Virus record (IMG/VR): IMGVR_UViG_3300042731_006720
Span: 1 to 35,189 of that record
Reading direction: 5' to 3' (one strand)
Origin: a virus
Length of the DNA stretch: 35,189 nt
Shown here: positions 1-7,958 of the stretch, in pieces
How positions within the stretch are numbered: position 1 is the stretch's first letter
Layout of the letters: every line of letters begins with the position of its first letter
Position numbers and translations under genes: made by a program
Notes under the pieces: model-generated
Database searches by the model: none
What the model was told of the DNA's origin: nothing
Seen by the model: the letters and a program-made list of their open reading frames with translations, nothing else

Positions 1-1
1 C

Positions 2-553
2 ACCCAGGCCTTCGACCTCACCACCTTCACCGGATGGCAGCCCGGTTGGAGCCGCATCACCAGCATCGAACACCCGACCGGGAACATTCCCCGCACCACC
101 CTCGACAGCCAGGACTACCACGTCGAGGACGACGAGAACACCCTCGAGCTCGAGGAGCCGCCCGCCGACGGCACCGACAACATCAAGGTCCGGTTTACAG
201 GGACCTGGGCCTTCCCCGACGACGACCCGACGGACGACGACCCGGCCATCCCCGAGGTTTACGCCCACGCCATCGCGGACCTCGCAGCGAGCCGCACCAT
301 CCGAGGGAAGGCCGTCGAGTTCGCCCGGCAGCAGTCCACGAGCGTCGCCGGCGACCTCTTCCAGCGGGACGCCGGCCCCCTCTTCCAGGCGGCCGACGCC
401 CTCAAGACCAACTACGAGCAGACCGTCCTCGGCCGGCCAGCCGACGAGAACACGGCGAGCCCCGTCGCCATGGCCGTCGCCGACGTTGACGTCTTCCCCG
501 CCTCGGTATTCCACCGGCGGGAGGACTACATCCGCGAGGAGGACTACAGCTAG
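2..553 (+). CDS. head-tail adaptor/connector protein, 5' partial
   Basis: The reading frame is open from the first bases and ends at TAG 551-553, giving 183 residues of a protein whose start lies outside the window. A beta-rich first half with acidic runs (HVEDDENTLELEEPP and a later DDDPTDDDP) is followed by a helical segment starting near IPEVYAHAIADLAASRTIRG and running to TNYEQTVLG. That alternation fits gp6/gp15-like head-tail adaptors, which bind the portal ring and form the neck. Position agrees: tail completion, tail terminator and tail tube genes follow downstream, and the portal is at the other end of the window. The family call rests on pattern and gene order, not a specific motif. 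A different neck or minor capsid protein is possible. Confidence 0.55.
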   Translation, partial: TQAFDLTTFTGWQPGWSRITSIEHPTGNIPRTTLDSQDYHVEDDENTLELEEPPADGTDNIKVRFTGTWAFPDDDPTDDDPAIPEVYAHAIADLAASRTIRGKAVEFARQQSTSVAGDLFQRDAGPLFQAADALKTNYEQTVLGRPADENTASPVAMAVADVDVFPASVFHRREDYIREEDYS

Positions 554-583
554 ATGAAACACCCGACGCCGCTGCAGGCGGAC

Positions 584-597
584 TAGCCTCAACACCC
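584..597 (+). promoter_or_regulatory. TAnnnT promoter (-10 TAGCCT) before the 185-aa structural gene
   Basis: TAGCCT at 584-589 lies 35 bases before the GTG at 624. The same hexamer recurs at 8835 and 16872, where it sits directly before start codons. No TTGACA-like -35 is visible. The hexamer overlaps the stop of a 10-codon ORF (554-586). CGCC/GGCG arms around CTGCAG lie just upstream. Inference from the repeated pattern; no start site has been mapped. Confidence 0.5.
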
Positions 598-623
598 GGA
601 GCCGACAGGAACAGGAGCCCCCA

Positions 624-1181
624 GTGCAGACAGACCGAGCGAAAACCATCGACAAGGTGACGGCACGCCTCACCCGAGGCCGCCAGCCCGAGGAGCGGGT
701 CCGACACACCGGCCTCGTCGTCGCCCGCCTCTTCGGACCGGACGGAGCCCTCAAATACGAGGAGCAGGGCCGCAACCTCGTCACGAACTACGGCGACGAA
801 TTCCTCGCCACCCGCGCCTACGACGACACCGTGGACATCGTGACCGGCATGAAGCTGGGCACCGGCACCACGGCCGTCACCAAGGCCGACAACATCGAGA
901 CCTACATCACCGGCAGCAACGAGGCCCTCGACGCCGCCGCCACCGACTCGGACCTGGGAGCCGGCAGCGGCCACCGGGTGATCTACGTCTGCACGTGGGT
1001 CGCCGGCGACGTCACCAACGGCGCCATCGGCGAGGTGGTCCTGACCAACCAGACGGCCCTGGCGGACAACGCCGGAGCGGCCACCGACAAGGTCGCCCGC
1101 TACGTTTTCGCCTCGACGATCGACAAGCAGGCCGGAGACTCGCTGGAGGTCACCTGGAACATCGACGTGCTGGGCGCCTAG
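624..1181 (+). CDS. putative virion structural protein, 185 aa
   Basis: The start is GTG 624 with AGGAG at 613-617 seven bases upstream; no ATG competes. The N-terminal 30 residues are basic. The rest is beta-rich, with KYEEQGRNLVTNYGDEFLA, then MKLGTGTTAVTKAD, and an even spread of Thr, Ala and Asp. The stretch naming a geometry of LGTGTTA followed by paired strands is common in small phage structural proteins that carry an Ig-like or decoration fold, but I cannot assign a family. It sits in the neck/appendage block and is followed by an intrinsic terminator at 1213-1245. That terminator makes 624-1181 the end of a transcript that begins at or before TAGCCT 584. Function unknown; a capsid decoration or neck protein is the likeliest role. 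Confidence 0.7.
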   Translation: MQTDRAKTIDKVTARLTRGRQPEERVRHTGLVVARLFGPDGALKYEEQGRNLVTNYGDEFLATRAYDDTVDIVTGMKLGTGTTAVTKADNIETYITGSNEALDAAATDSDLGAGSGHRVIYVCTWVAGDVTNGAIGEVVLTNQTALADNAGAATDKVARYVFASTIDKQAGDSLEVTWNIDVLGA

Positions 1182-1212
1182 AGCCCGAGCCAGTCGGCAC
1201 CGGAACACGACG

Positions 1213-1245
1213 AGGGGTCGCCCTAACCGGCGGCCCCTTTCGTTT
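1213..1245 (+). terminator. intrinsic terminator after the 185-aa gene
   Basis: AGGGGTCGCC (1213-1222) pairs over ten positions, one of them G-U, with GGCGGCCCCT (1229-1238) across a six-base loop CTAACC. TTTCGTTT-like sequence follows at once (T tract 1238-1245). It is one of only two convincing Rho-independent terminators in the window. Its last T is the first base of the next -10 hexamer. Confidence 0.8.
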
Positions 1246-1258
1246 ACCCTGAACACCC
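1245..1258 (+). promoter_or_regulatory. TAnnnT leaderless promoter abutting the terminator
   Basis: TACCCT at 1245-1250 is followed by eight bases and then ATG 1259. That places the expected transcript start on or next to the start codon. There is no Shine-Dalgarno sequence between terminator and ATG, so translation would have to be leaderless. The same terminator-promoter-ATG arrangement is seen before the portal gene. Confidence 0.55.
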
Positions 1259-2413
1259 ATGGCCGCCACCACCCTCACCGCCACGGCCGACCAGGGAGCC
1301 ACCAACGTCGTCAACCAGGCCGACGCCGCCAGCCCCCTTTACAGCGCCATCGACGACGACCCGGACACGCCCACCGACGCCGACTTCATCAACAACGCCG
1401 TCAACCCCGGAACCGCAGAGGCCTGGTTCGACCTGACCGACATGCCCGGCGACTTCGCCACGATGGACGCCCTCAGCATCGAGAGCCGGGCCCTCGCCAC
1501 CGTCCTCGGGGAACTCGGCTTCTACACCCTCGCCTCGGCCAACCAGGAGTACCTGCGCCTCCCCGACCAGGCCGACTTCGACCTGAGCAACGGCGGCATC
1601 TGCTACGTCTGGTTCGCCGCCTTCGACGACTGGGTGGGGAGCGGGACGAACCAGTGGCCGATCAACCGGGCCAACGGGACGAACTCGGCGTGGGGCAACG
1701 GCGTCACGAGCGGCGGCGGCCTCCAGGTCCTTCACCGCAGCGGCGGGTCCAACTACTTCGACAACTTCGCCGGGAACTTCCAGACCGTCACATCGGCGGT
1801 CGACGGCGAGGTCATGGGCATCCGCATCGAGATCAACTTCGACGACGCCGGCCAGCTCACCGGCAGCGCCTGGTACTCGACCGACGTGGAGAACTTCGAC
1901 CCCGACGACCCGATCAACTCGGTCACCTGGAACGTCTACGAAACCGGGGCAGTCCTCGACACCACCGCCCGCCCGCCCGACGCCTCGACCAGCAGCGTCG
2001 GCCTCGGCGTCTACGACCCCGACAGCTACTCCTCGTCGATGGACGGCGACCTTTTCTACTGCGGCGTGTGGGACGGCCCGGACCTTTCGACCGCCACCCG
2101 GATCATCTCCTGCGACTTCCGCACCGACGCCGGCGGATGGACGAGCCCGCCCGGCACCGATGATGAGGGGAACAGCGTCATCGAGGAGGCCGCCACCGGA
2201 ACGCCCACCTACACGGCCCCGACGGCCGGCCTCACCCTCGCCGCCCGCATCTACCAGAGCGACGAGACCACGCCCCTCACCGACGAGGTAACCGTCGCCA
2301 GCCCCGGGACCAGCTTCGCCAACGAGACAGTCGCCTTCACCGGCGTCAACACGAGCGCCAACAAGGCGGCCTGGGACGGAGCACGCATCCGCTTCCGATG
2401 GGTCGCCGCATGA
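1259..2413 (+). CDS. LamG-like virion appendage protein, 384 aa
   Basis: ATG 1259 is chosen because it is the first in-frame start after the terminator and lies eight bases behind TACCCT; there is no ribosome site. Residues about 95-290 look like a concanavalin/LamG jelly roll: EYLRLPDQADFDLSNGG, then strands rich in Trp, Tyr and Asp, and DGDLFYCGVWDGPDL near the end. Such domains bind glycans and are common in phage fibres and neck decorations. The C-terminal 80 residues form a second, Thr-rich beta region. The stop overlaps the next start (ATGA 2410-2413). Its place between adaptor and tail-completion genes suggests an appendage on the head or neck rather than the tail tip. Domain call by eye; the ligand is unknown. 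Confidence 0.65.
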   Translation: MAATTLTATADQGATNVVNQADAASPLYSAIDDDPDTPTDADFINNAVNPGTAEAWFDLTDMPGDFATMDALSIESRALATVLGELGFYTLASANQEYLRLPDQADFDLSNGGICYVWFAAFDDWVGSGTNQWPINRANGTNSAWGNGVTSGGGLQVLHRSGGSNYFDNFAGNFQTVTSAVDGEVMGIRIEINFDDAGQLTGSAWYSTDVENFDPDDPINSVTWNVYETGAVLDTTARPPDASTSSVGLGVYDPDSYSSSMDGDLFYCGVWDGPDLSTATRIISCDFRTDAGGWTSPPGTDDEGNSVIEEAATGTPTYTAPTAGLTLAARIYQSDETTPLTDEVTVASPGTSFANETVAFTGVNTSANKAAWDGARIRFRWVAA

Positions 2414-2697
2414 CCCTGCCCCACGACGTCGCCTACTGGGACAAGCCCGAACAGGTCATCTGGGTGGACGTCGGACCCCGCCGCCTCCAGGGCATGGACT
2501 TCATGTGGGTCGGCGAGGACCGCTACGGCATGTGGAACGACCCCCGCAACCGGCACATCTACGACGGCCGGCAGGCGGTCGCCTGGACGTGGGACGGCGC
2601 CACCGAGGAGGAGGCGTGGCCCTGCGAGATTAGGGGCCGGGTCTACGAGGGGTTCATGCTGACCACAGAGCAGGCCGAGGCCGTGGGGATCCTCTGA
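2410..2697 (+). CDS. hypothetical protein, 95 aa, Trp-rich
   Basis: The start is ATG 2410, sharing ATGA with the stop of the LamG-like gene. An in-frame start 12 bases upstream would only add four residues and deepen the overlap. The protein is rich in Trp, Tyr and acidic residues (AYWDKPEQVIWVDVG, RYGMWNDPRNRHIYDG). It has no membrane segment and no Cys pair. It also overlaps the next gene (TGATG 2695-2699), so it is translationally coupled to both neighbours. I do not recognise a family. Its position between two appendage-like genes makes a small structural or assembly protein plausible. Confidence 0.65.
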   Translation: MTLPHDVAYWDKPEQVIWVDVGPRRLQGMDFMWVGEDRYGMWNDPRNRHIYDGRQAVAWTWDGATEEEAWPCEIRGRVYEGFMLTTEQAEAVGIL

Positions 2698-5186
2698 TGC
2701 CGACGCTTTACGCCACGACCACCGCCGTCGGCACGCCGGTCTCCCCCGCAGTCGCCGTCTACGAGCTGTCGGCGACCGCACCGGGAGCCACCACCCTCAC
2801 CGGCGAGAACACGCAGGACACCGCATACGGCACGATCGACAACGCCTGGGAGATCGCATACGACGGGTCATGGCAGGGAGGGTCGGAAACCTGGGACGTC
2901 GACCTCGACGTGACCGCCCTCAGCGGAACCGTCACCTACCGGTTCCGGCTCGCCCGATACAACAGCGGCGGCACCCTCCAGGCGAACAGCGCATGGTCGA
3001 CCGACTACACGACCACCGGCGTCAAGAACCTCAACACCACCTGGGACTCCGGGACCTGGGCGGCCGGCGACGTCCTCGTCATCGAGGTCGACCACTACCG
3101 CAGCGGAGGCCACGGCAACGTTTCGCTCGAGTTCGGCATCGGATCGGCCGACACCCTCGTCAACGCCCCCGACCCGCCCGCCAACAACTACCAGGAGTCG
3201 GAGACCGAGGCCGCCGGCGTCACCGACAGCACCACCTACACGAAAACCCGACCGGAGGCGGCGACCGACGACGCCGGCGTCACCGACAGCGTCGCCACAG
3301 ACCTCACCCTCGAGGCGGAGCTCCGCCTTTCGGGGTTCCGCATCGACGCCACCTACACGGCGGGAGGCCTCAGCGAAACAGCGACGGACGACGCCGGCGT
3401 CACGGACAGCACGAGCCACGCCACCGACGCCGCCCGAGCGGCCACCGACGACGCCGGGGTTACCGACGCGACGACGGCAGCGAAGGCCATCGCCGTTGCG
3501 ATCACCGACAGCGTCGGCGCCGCCGACACGACCGACCGGGCCCTAGCGGCCGCCAGGACCGCCACAGACGCCGCAGGAGCGGCCGACGCCACACAGGCCG
3601 CCAAGACAGCCGCCCAGGCCGTCAGCGACGCCGTAGGGGCCGCAGACGACACGACAGCAGCGACGGCAGCCGCCAGAACGGCCACGGACGCCGTAGGCGC
3701 AGCAGACAGCACCACGAGAGCCCACCAGGCGGCCAGGACGGCCACGGACGACGCCGGGGTGACGGACGCCACCGCCGACACCCTGGGCATCAGCGAAACC
3801 GTCACCGACGCCGCCGGCGTAGCAGACGCCACGGCGAGGGCCCACGCCGCAGCGCGGACGGCGACCGACCCGGCGGGAGCAACGGACGACACCACCGCCG
3901 CCAAGACCATCACCATCGCCATCACGGACGCCGCCGGGGCGACGGACCAGGCGAGCCCGGCGAAGGCGAGCCCGAGGACGGCGACGGACGCCGCCGGAGT
4001 CACCGACAGCACCAGCGAAGTCCTCAGCGCCAGCACAGCGGAGACCGCCACGGACCCGGCCGGCGTCACCGACACCACGAGCAGAGCCCACCAGGCCGCC
4101 CGCACGGCGACGGACGCCGCCGGCGCCACAGACACCGCAACCCCAGCGAAAACCGCCGCAGCGGCCGCCACAGACCCCGCAGGGGCGACGGACACGACGA
4201 CACGAGCCCACCAGGCGGCCAGGACAGCGACCGACCCCGCCGGGACGACCGACACGACGGCAGCAGCGAAGGCCAGCGCCAGGACGGCGACCGACCCGGC
4301 CGGCGTCGCCGACACGACAGCGACGGCGAGGACCATCGCCCGGACCATCACGGACCCCGCAGGCGCCACCGACGCCACGAGCCGGGCGCACACCGCGGAG
4401 CGGACCGCCACCGACGCCGCCGGCATCACCGACTCGACCGCCGAGCAACTCAGCGGAGCCGGCACGGAAACCATCAGCGACGCCGCCGGCGTCCAGGACT
4501 CGACCAGCAGGGCCCACACCGCAGCCCGGACGGCCACCGACCCCGCCGGCGCCACGGACACGGCGACGCCGGCCAAAACCATCCAGGTCGCCATCACCGA
4601 CCAGGCGGGAGCAACGGACACGACGACCCGGACGGCGCCGGCCACCCGCACCATCAGCGACACCGCCGGCATCGCGGACAGCACCGCCGAGCAGCAGAGC
4701 GGAGCCGGCACCGAGGTCATCACCGACCAGACGGGCGCCCAGGACACGACGACCCGCACCCACACCGCCGAACGGGCGGCGACCGACACGGCAGGAGCGA
4801 CCGACGAGGCGACCGCAGCCAAGACCATCACCGTCACCATCACCGACACGGCAGGAGCCGCCGACGACACGACCGCCGCCAAGACCATCACGGCGACGAT
4901 CACCGACGGAGCGGCCGCCACGGACACGACCGGCCGCACCGTCGCCTACCAGCGGACCGCCACCGACACGGCAGGAGCAGCGGACACCGCCAACCGGACC
5001 GTCGACTACACGAGGACCGCCACCGACCAAGCCGACGCCACCGACGCCACCACCTTCCTCCTCCTCGACGAGACCAACCTCCAGCCCATCGGCGTCGGCA
5101 TCCCCCAGCAGGGCGCCGCCGGCAGAACCGTCCACGGCGCTAGATTCCCAACAGGCATCCCCCAGCAAGGGAGGACAACACCATGA
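2697..5186 (+). CDS. repeat-rich fibre-like protein, 829 aa
   Basis: ATG 2697 overlaps the previous stop. Residues 1 to about 160 form a beta-sandwich-like domain (TTLTGENTQDTAYGTIDNAW, then SGTVTYRFRLARYNSGG). Residues 171 to about 786 are roughly 30 head-to-tail copies of a 20-residue repeat, consensus T-A-T-D-x-A-G-A-T-D-T-T-x-x-A-K-T-x-x-R. The tail carries two GIPQQG motifs in GVGIPQQGAAG and PTGIPQQGR. The repeats are almost all Thr, Ala, Asp and Gly with no Cys, as expected of an extended fibrous stalk. The role is inferred: a head or neck fibre with an N-terminal anchor. The reverse strand and another frame are also open here, only because the repeat is GC-rich. The last 46 bases hold the promoter for the next gene. 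Confidence 0.75.
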   Translation: MPTLYATTTAVGTPVSPAVAVYELSATAPGATTLTGENTQDTAYGTIDNAWEIAYDGSWQGGSETWDVDLDVTALSGTVTYRFRLARYNSGGTLQANSAWSTDYTTTGVKNLNTTWDSGTWAAGDVLVIEVDHYRSGGHGNVSLEFGIGSADTLVNAPDPPANNYQESETEAAGVTDSTTYTKTRPEAATDDAGVTDSVATDLTLEAELRLSGFRIDATYTAGGLSETATDDAGVTDSTSHATDAARAATDDAGVTDATTAAKAIAVAITDSVGAADTTDRALAAARTATDAAGAADATQAAKTAAQAVSDAVGAADDTTAATAAARTATDAVGAADSTTRAHQAARTATDDAGVTDATADTLGISETVTDAAGVADATARAHAAARTATDPAGATDDTTAAKTITIAITDAAGATDQASPAKASPRTATDAAGVTDSTSEVLSASTAETATDPAGVTDTTSRAHQAARTATDAAGATDTATPAKTAAAAATDPAGATDTTTRAHQAARTATDPAGTTDTTAAAKASARTATDPAGVADTTATARTIARTITDPAGATDATSRAHTAERTATDAAGITDSTAEQLSGAGTETISDAAGVQDSTSRAHTAARTATDPAGATDTATPAKTIQVAITDQAGATDTTTRTAPATRTISDTAGIADSTAEQQSGAGTEVITDQTGAQDTTTRTHTAERAATDTAGATDEATAAKTITVTITDTAGAADDTTAAKTITATITDGAAATDTTGRTVAYQRTATDTAGAADTANRTVDYTRTATDQADATDATTFLLLDETNLQPIGVGIPQQGAAGRTVHGARFPTGIPQQGRTTP
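3207..5055 (+). repeat. about 30 tandem 60-bp (20-aa) repeats inside the fibre-like gene
   Basis: Copies are in frame, mostly exactly 20 codons, with a few of 22 that end in SGAGTE or SASTAE. The fixed core is T-D-x-A-G-x-T-D. DNA copies have diverged at third positions, so this is an old, maintained protein repeat rather than a fresh duplication. Confidence 0.85.
5141..5152 (+). promoter_or_regulatory. TAnnnT promoter (TAGATT) inside the end of the fibre-like gene
   Basis: TAGATT at 5141-5146 lies 36 bases before ATG 5183, within the last codons of the repeat protein. The leader carries a strong AAGGGAGG (5167-5174). The local sequence is less GC-rich than its surroundings. Candidate only. 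Confidence 0.4.
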
Positions 5187-5536
5187 CCCAAATCGTCGCA
5201 GACCTCGGAGAACTCGGCCCCGTCGGGGCGACCCTCCACCCCATCGACCTCCCCCTGCTACGCAACGGCGCCACCTGGGACCTCACCGGCTACGGCCTCG
5301 ACGGCACCACCCCCATCCGGGTCTGGCCGCTGCGGACCAGGGAAGCCCTCGCCACCACCCTCGGCACCACCCAAATCCGAGCGCCGGCCACCGACGGCAT
5401 CGTCCGGTGGACGCCCGTCAACCAGACCTTCCCCGAGAGCGGCATCTACGAGGCCCGCCTCTACCTCGTCGCCCCGGACCTCGAAAGCGAGGCAAGCGGC
5501 CTGTTCCGGTTCTCCATCGCCGCCCAGCCGACATGA
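5183..5536 (+). CDS. BppU N-terminal-like baseplate/neck protein, 117 aa
   Basis: ATG 5183 has AAGGGAGG eight bases upstream and overlaps the previous stop by four bases. The order of strands resembles the N-terminal domain of upper baseplate proteins (BppU_N): an early LRNGATWDLTGYGLDG, a middle DGIVRWTPVNQ, and late GIYEARLYLV and GLFRFSIAAQ. In lactococcal phages that domain anchors receptor-binding arms. Here it stands alone and sits before the tail-completion genes, so it may anchor the preceding fibre-like protein to the neck. Similarity is by pattern; no distant search was possible. Confidence 0.6.
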   Translation: MTQIVADLGELGPVGATLHPIDLPLLRNGATWDLTGYGLDGTTPIRVWPLRTREALATTLGTTQIRAPATDGIVRWTPVNQTFPESGIYEARLYLVAPDLESEASGLFRFSIAAQPT

Positions 5537-5685
5537 AGCTGATCCGCCCCGCCGACCCCACCCAGCCGATCCGCATCAGCAACGCCACCGTCACCACCCT
5601 CGAGGAGCCGCCCGAGGCCTGGTGGCGGGACAACATCGCCTTCGCCATCGAAAGCACCGACGTGGAGCTAGAGCCCGATGGCTGA
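5533..5685 (+). CDS. hypothetical protein, 50 aa
   Basis: A 50-residue frame starting at ATG 5533, sharing ATGA with the BppU-like gene and overlapping the next gene by eight bases. It starts MKLIRPADPTQPIRISNATVT and ends in an acidic tail (STDVELEPDG). There is no membrane segment and no Cys. Codon use matches its neighbours (nearly all third positions C or G), and coupling on both sides supports translation. Family not recognised. It may be a small neck or assembly factor. Confidence 0.6.
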   Translation: MKLIRPADPTQPIRISNATVTTLEEPPEAWWRDNIAFAIESTDVELEPDG

Positions 5686-6184
5686 GAGCATCCGATACAA
5701 GATCGTCCCCGGCAAGTTCGGCGCCGCCGCAGCGGACGCCGCAGCGACGAGCAAGAAGGGCATGAACGCCCTGGTGCGGAAGGCCATCGAGGACGGCCGC
5801 ACCAACATCGTCAAGCGGAGCCCTGTCGGCCACAGCGGAGCCCTCAGAGGCGGCTACCAGACCGAGGTGCGACGCCGCAACACGAGCCACCCGATCGGCG
5901 TCATCGCCAACCCGATCATCTACCACGACGCCGTAGAGGAGGGCCGAGCGGCAGGGAAGCCACCACCGAGCAGCGCCCTCATCCCCTGGGTAGGATCGAA
6001 ACTGGGCATCCCGCCGGGCCCGCAGCGGAACAGTGTCGCCTTCCTCGTCGCCCGCAAGATCGGCCAGACCGGCACCGACCCGCAGAAGATGGTCGAGGAG
6101 GGCTGGGAGCAGACCCGCCAGACCCTCAAGGCCGAACTCAAATCCCTCGGCCTTCGGGTCGTCAAAGTCACCAACTACAAATGA
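5678..6184 (+). CDS. HK97 gp10-like tail completion protein, 168 aa
   Basis: The start is ATG 5678. A long N-terminal helix (residues 12-45, GAAAADAAATSKKGMNALVRKAIEDG) is followed by RSPVGHSGALRGGYQTEV, the Pro-x-x-(S/T)G-x-L-(R/K) pattern of the HK97 gp10/minor tail family. IIYHDAVEEGRAAGKPPP then matches the family's Y-x-x-x-V-E-x-G motif. Members join the head-tail connector to the tail during assembly. The next gene, overlapping by four bases, has the size and position of a tail terminator, as is usual for this pair. Confidence is good on motif and context together. Confidence 0.78.
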   Translation: MAESIRYKIVPGKFGAAAADAAATSKKGMNALVRKAIEDGRTNIVKRSPVGHSGALRGGYQTEVRRRNTSHPIGVIANPIIYHDAVEEGRAAGKPPPSSALIPWVGSKLGIPPGPQRNSVAFLVARKIGQTGTDPQKMVEEGWEQTRQTLKAELKSLGLRVVKVTNYK

Positions 6185-6696
6185 CCTACACCAGCGAATA
6201 CAACGCCCAGCTCAACGCCATCAGGACGGCCATCCTCACAGTCCCCGCCGTCGGCCGGGTCCACGACCGGCCCCGCCACGGAGACTTCAGGGAGCGGTGG
6301 GTGACGAACATCGGAGGCATCAACCAGATCAGAGCCTGGGAGATCAGCCCGCAGCCCGACGAGGTCATACGGCGGGAGCAGGGCCGCCGCCACCGCTACC
6401 GCACCTGGCAGATCACCGGCACCGTCGGGCTCGAGGACCTCGCCGCCGAACAAGACCCGAACACGACCGACCCGGCGGACGCCTACCCCGCCGCCAGCTT
6501 CCACGTCCTCCGCACCCTCGCCGGCGAAATCAGCGACGCCCTCGACGCCGCCAGACCCGCCTGGGTCGCCGCCGGCACCTTCATCGACACCGACCCCACC
6601 CAGCAGGGCGAGGCCCAAGTCGTCACGATTGGCGGCGGAGCGCTGTGCTGGGGCACTACCCTGACAATGCGTGGATACACGATCGTGACGCCATGA
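6181..6696 (+). CDS. tail terminator protein, 171 aa
   Basis: ATG 6181 shares ATGA with the gp10-like gene. The protein starts with a helix (YNAQLNAIRTAILTVPAVGRVHD). It goes on to strands such as RRHRYRTWQITGTVG, a central helix (FHVLRTLAGEISDALDAARP), and a C-terminal beta pair. This alpha-beta order and length (140-200 residues) are those of gpU/lambda-type tail terminators, which cap the tube and join it to the connector. Assignment rests mainly on position between tail completion and major tail protein. The sequence itself is not distinctive. Confidence 0.6.
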   Translation: MTYTSEYNAQLNAIRTAILTVPAVGRVHDRPRHGDFRERWVTNIGGINQIRAWEISPQPDEVIRREQGRRHRYRTWQITGTVGLEDLAAEQDPNTTDPADAYPAASFHVLRTLAGEISDALDAARPAWVAAGTFIDTDPTQQGEAQVVTIGGGALCWGTTLTMRGYTIVTP

Positions 6697-6709
6697 GGAG
6701 CAACCCGAC

Positions 6710-6901
6710 ATGAAGATCAGATGGCTGGGCCGCCCGAGGCGGCTGGCATTCACCACCGGCGAAGGCGCCAACGCCAAGCGCCACACCCACCACGTCAAGG
6801 CCGGCGACGAACTCGACGTCCCCGACGGCGTGACACTCGGCGGCGAGGGCGTAGCCTGGGAGAAGGCTAAGGCCAAGAGCAGCAGCAAGGAGACCAGCTA
6901 G
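6710..6901 (+). CDS. hypothetical small basic protein, 63 aa
   Basis: ATG 6710 follows GAGGAG at 6695-6700, which overlaps the previous stop. The protein is basic at both ends (MKIRWLGRPRRLAF and KAKAKSSSKETS). It has a short middle strand pair (AGDELDVPDGVTLGG) resembling small SH3-like phage proteins of the FluMu type. Its stop TAG abuts the ATG of the major tail protein with no gap. Family uncertain. Position between tail terminator and tube protein is a usual place for a small accessory neck protein. Confidence 0.6.
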   Translation: MKIRWLGRPRRLAFTTGEGANAKRHTHHVKAGDELDVPDGVTLGGEGVAWEKAKAKSSSKETS

Positions 6902-7918
6902 ATGCCCACGCAACCCGTCAGCCCAGCCGACTCACGCTCGTACCTCGGCTACGGACGCCAGAGCGCCAAGGGCACCGGCGTCGCCCCGAGCTTCTTCGCC
7001 ACCTACATCGGCGGCATCGACTTCGCGCACAACCCGAACCTGCGGCAGGTGCGGGAGGCCGGCGGAGGCCTCGTCGCCGCCCGAACCCTCAAGGACTACA
7101 TCGCCCCGGCCATCCAGTTCGGCGCCCCGATCCGCCCCCTCGACATTGGCGCCGTCCTCGCCTACTTCTTCGGGGCAGCGGGAGCCCCGACCGGGACCGA
7201 CCCCTACACACACACCATCACCCCCGCCGACGGCAGGGAGCTGGTGACGTTTGAGCGGAACATCGCCGACGATGTGATCGAGCGGATCGTCGACGGCGTG
7301 ATAACCGGCATGACCCTCAGCTACCAGAAGCGGGACAGCGGCCCCGAACTGATGTACACGGCGACGGCGGAGGGCCGCAGCGAGGAGGACCAGGGAGCCG
7401 CCACCGCCGAGAGCTACGAGACCGACCGGCCGTTCCTTCGCAGCGACTGCACCTGGACCGTCGACACGAGCCTCACCCCCACGAACGTCGAGAGCGCCAC
7501 CATCGACATTCAAAAGGAGTTCGACGCGACGATCCTGGCGGACAGCGTGGTCCGCAGCGACATCGTGCCCCTCCGGTACAGCATCAGCGTGGAACTCGTC
7601 CAGCTCTTCGAGAGCAGCGACGAGGCGGACGCCTACCGGCTCACCCACTACTACGACGGCACGGCGACCCCCGGCACCGTCCCCGGCGAACTCGTCTACC
7701 CCGGCGACCTCGCCGTCAGCGCCGCCTACGACGGAGGGGACCGGACCTTCGGAATCACCATCCCCGACATCGACTGGGGCGAGGCGGAACTCACCGAGAA
7801 CGACCCGGAGGCCAGCGAGGCCATCCGCCTGACCCGGCGAGGCGACGTGGTGGCGGGAGCGGGAGCGCCGATCACGGCGACGGTCATCAACAGCCAGAGC
7901 ACCGACTACCTCGCCTAG
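6902..7918 (+). CDS. major tail (tube) protein, 338 aa
   Basis: ATG 6902 directly follows TAG 6899-6901. The N-terminal half holds GYGRQSAKGTGVAPSFFATYIGG, DYIAPAIQFGAPIRPLDIGAVLAYFFGA and YTHTITPADGRELVTFERNI. This is the layout of Phage_tube/TTP families, in which a test-site strand, an inner helix and a hydrophobic loop build the tube. The C-terminal part (from about residue 210) is an extra beta domain. It sits just before the chaperone pair and the tape measure, as the major tail protein does in nearly all siphophages. As the most abundant tail protein it would polymerise around the tape measure. Confidence 0.82.
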   Translation: MPTQPVSPADSRSYLGYGRQSAKGTGVAPSFFATYIGGIDFAHNPNLRQVREAGGGLVAARTLKDYIAPAIQFGAPIRPLDIGAVLAYFFGAAGAPTGTDPYTHTITPADGRELVTFERNIADDVIERIVDGVITGMTLSYQKRDSGPELMYTATAEGRSEEDQGAATAESYETDRPFLRSDCTWTVDTSLTPTNVESATIDIQKEFDATILADSVVRSDIVPLRYSISVELVQLFESSDEADAYRLTHYYDGTATPGTVPGELVYPGDLAVSAAYDGGDRTFGITIPDIDWGEAELTENDPEASEAIRLTRRGDVVAGAGAPITATVINSQSTDYLA

Positions 7919-7926
7919 AGGCCAGG

Positions 7927-7958
7927 GCGACGCCGGCGACCAGCTAAGCTGCGGCGGC
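7927..7958 (+). promoter_or_regulatory. TAnnnT leaderless promoter with 20-bp repeated upstream element
   Basis: GCGACGCCGGCGACCAGCTA at 7927-7946 is identical over 20 bases to 22447-22466. The last bases begin the -10 hexamer TAAGCT (7945-7950). Eight bases later comes ATG 7959. CGCCGGCG within the element is palindromic, so it may be a protein-binding site between the -35 and -10 positions. Confidence 0.6.

Noticed and set aside
554-586. Ten-codon ORF MKHPTPLQAD between the adaptor and the next gene
   Set aside because: It has no ribosome site and its end coincides with the -10 TAGCCT; too short to support without data.
3207-5055. Regularly spaced repeats resembling a CRISPR array
   Set aside because: The units are contiguous codons of one protein with drift at third positions; there are no unique spacers between identical repeats and no cas genes.
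2870-5143. 757-codon + strand frame inside the repeat gene
   Set aside because: It is almost only Arg, His, Gly and Pro, a shadow of the GC-rich 60-bp repeats in the +1 frame; the true frame has a sensible N-terminal domain and overlaps its neighbours properly.
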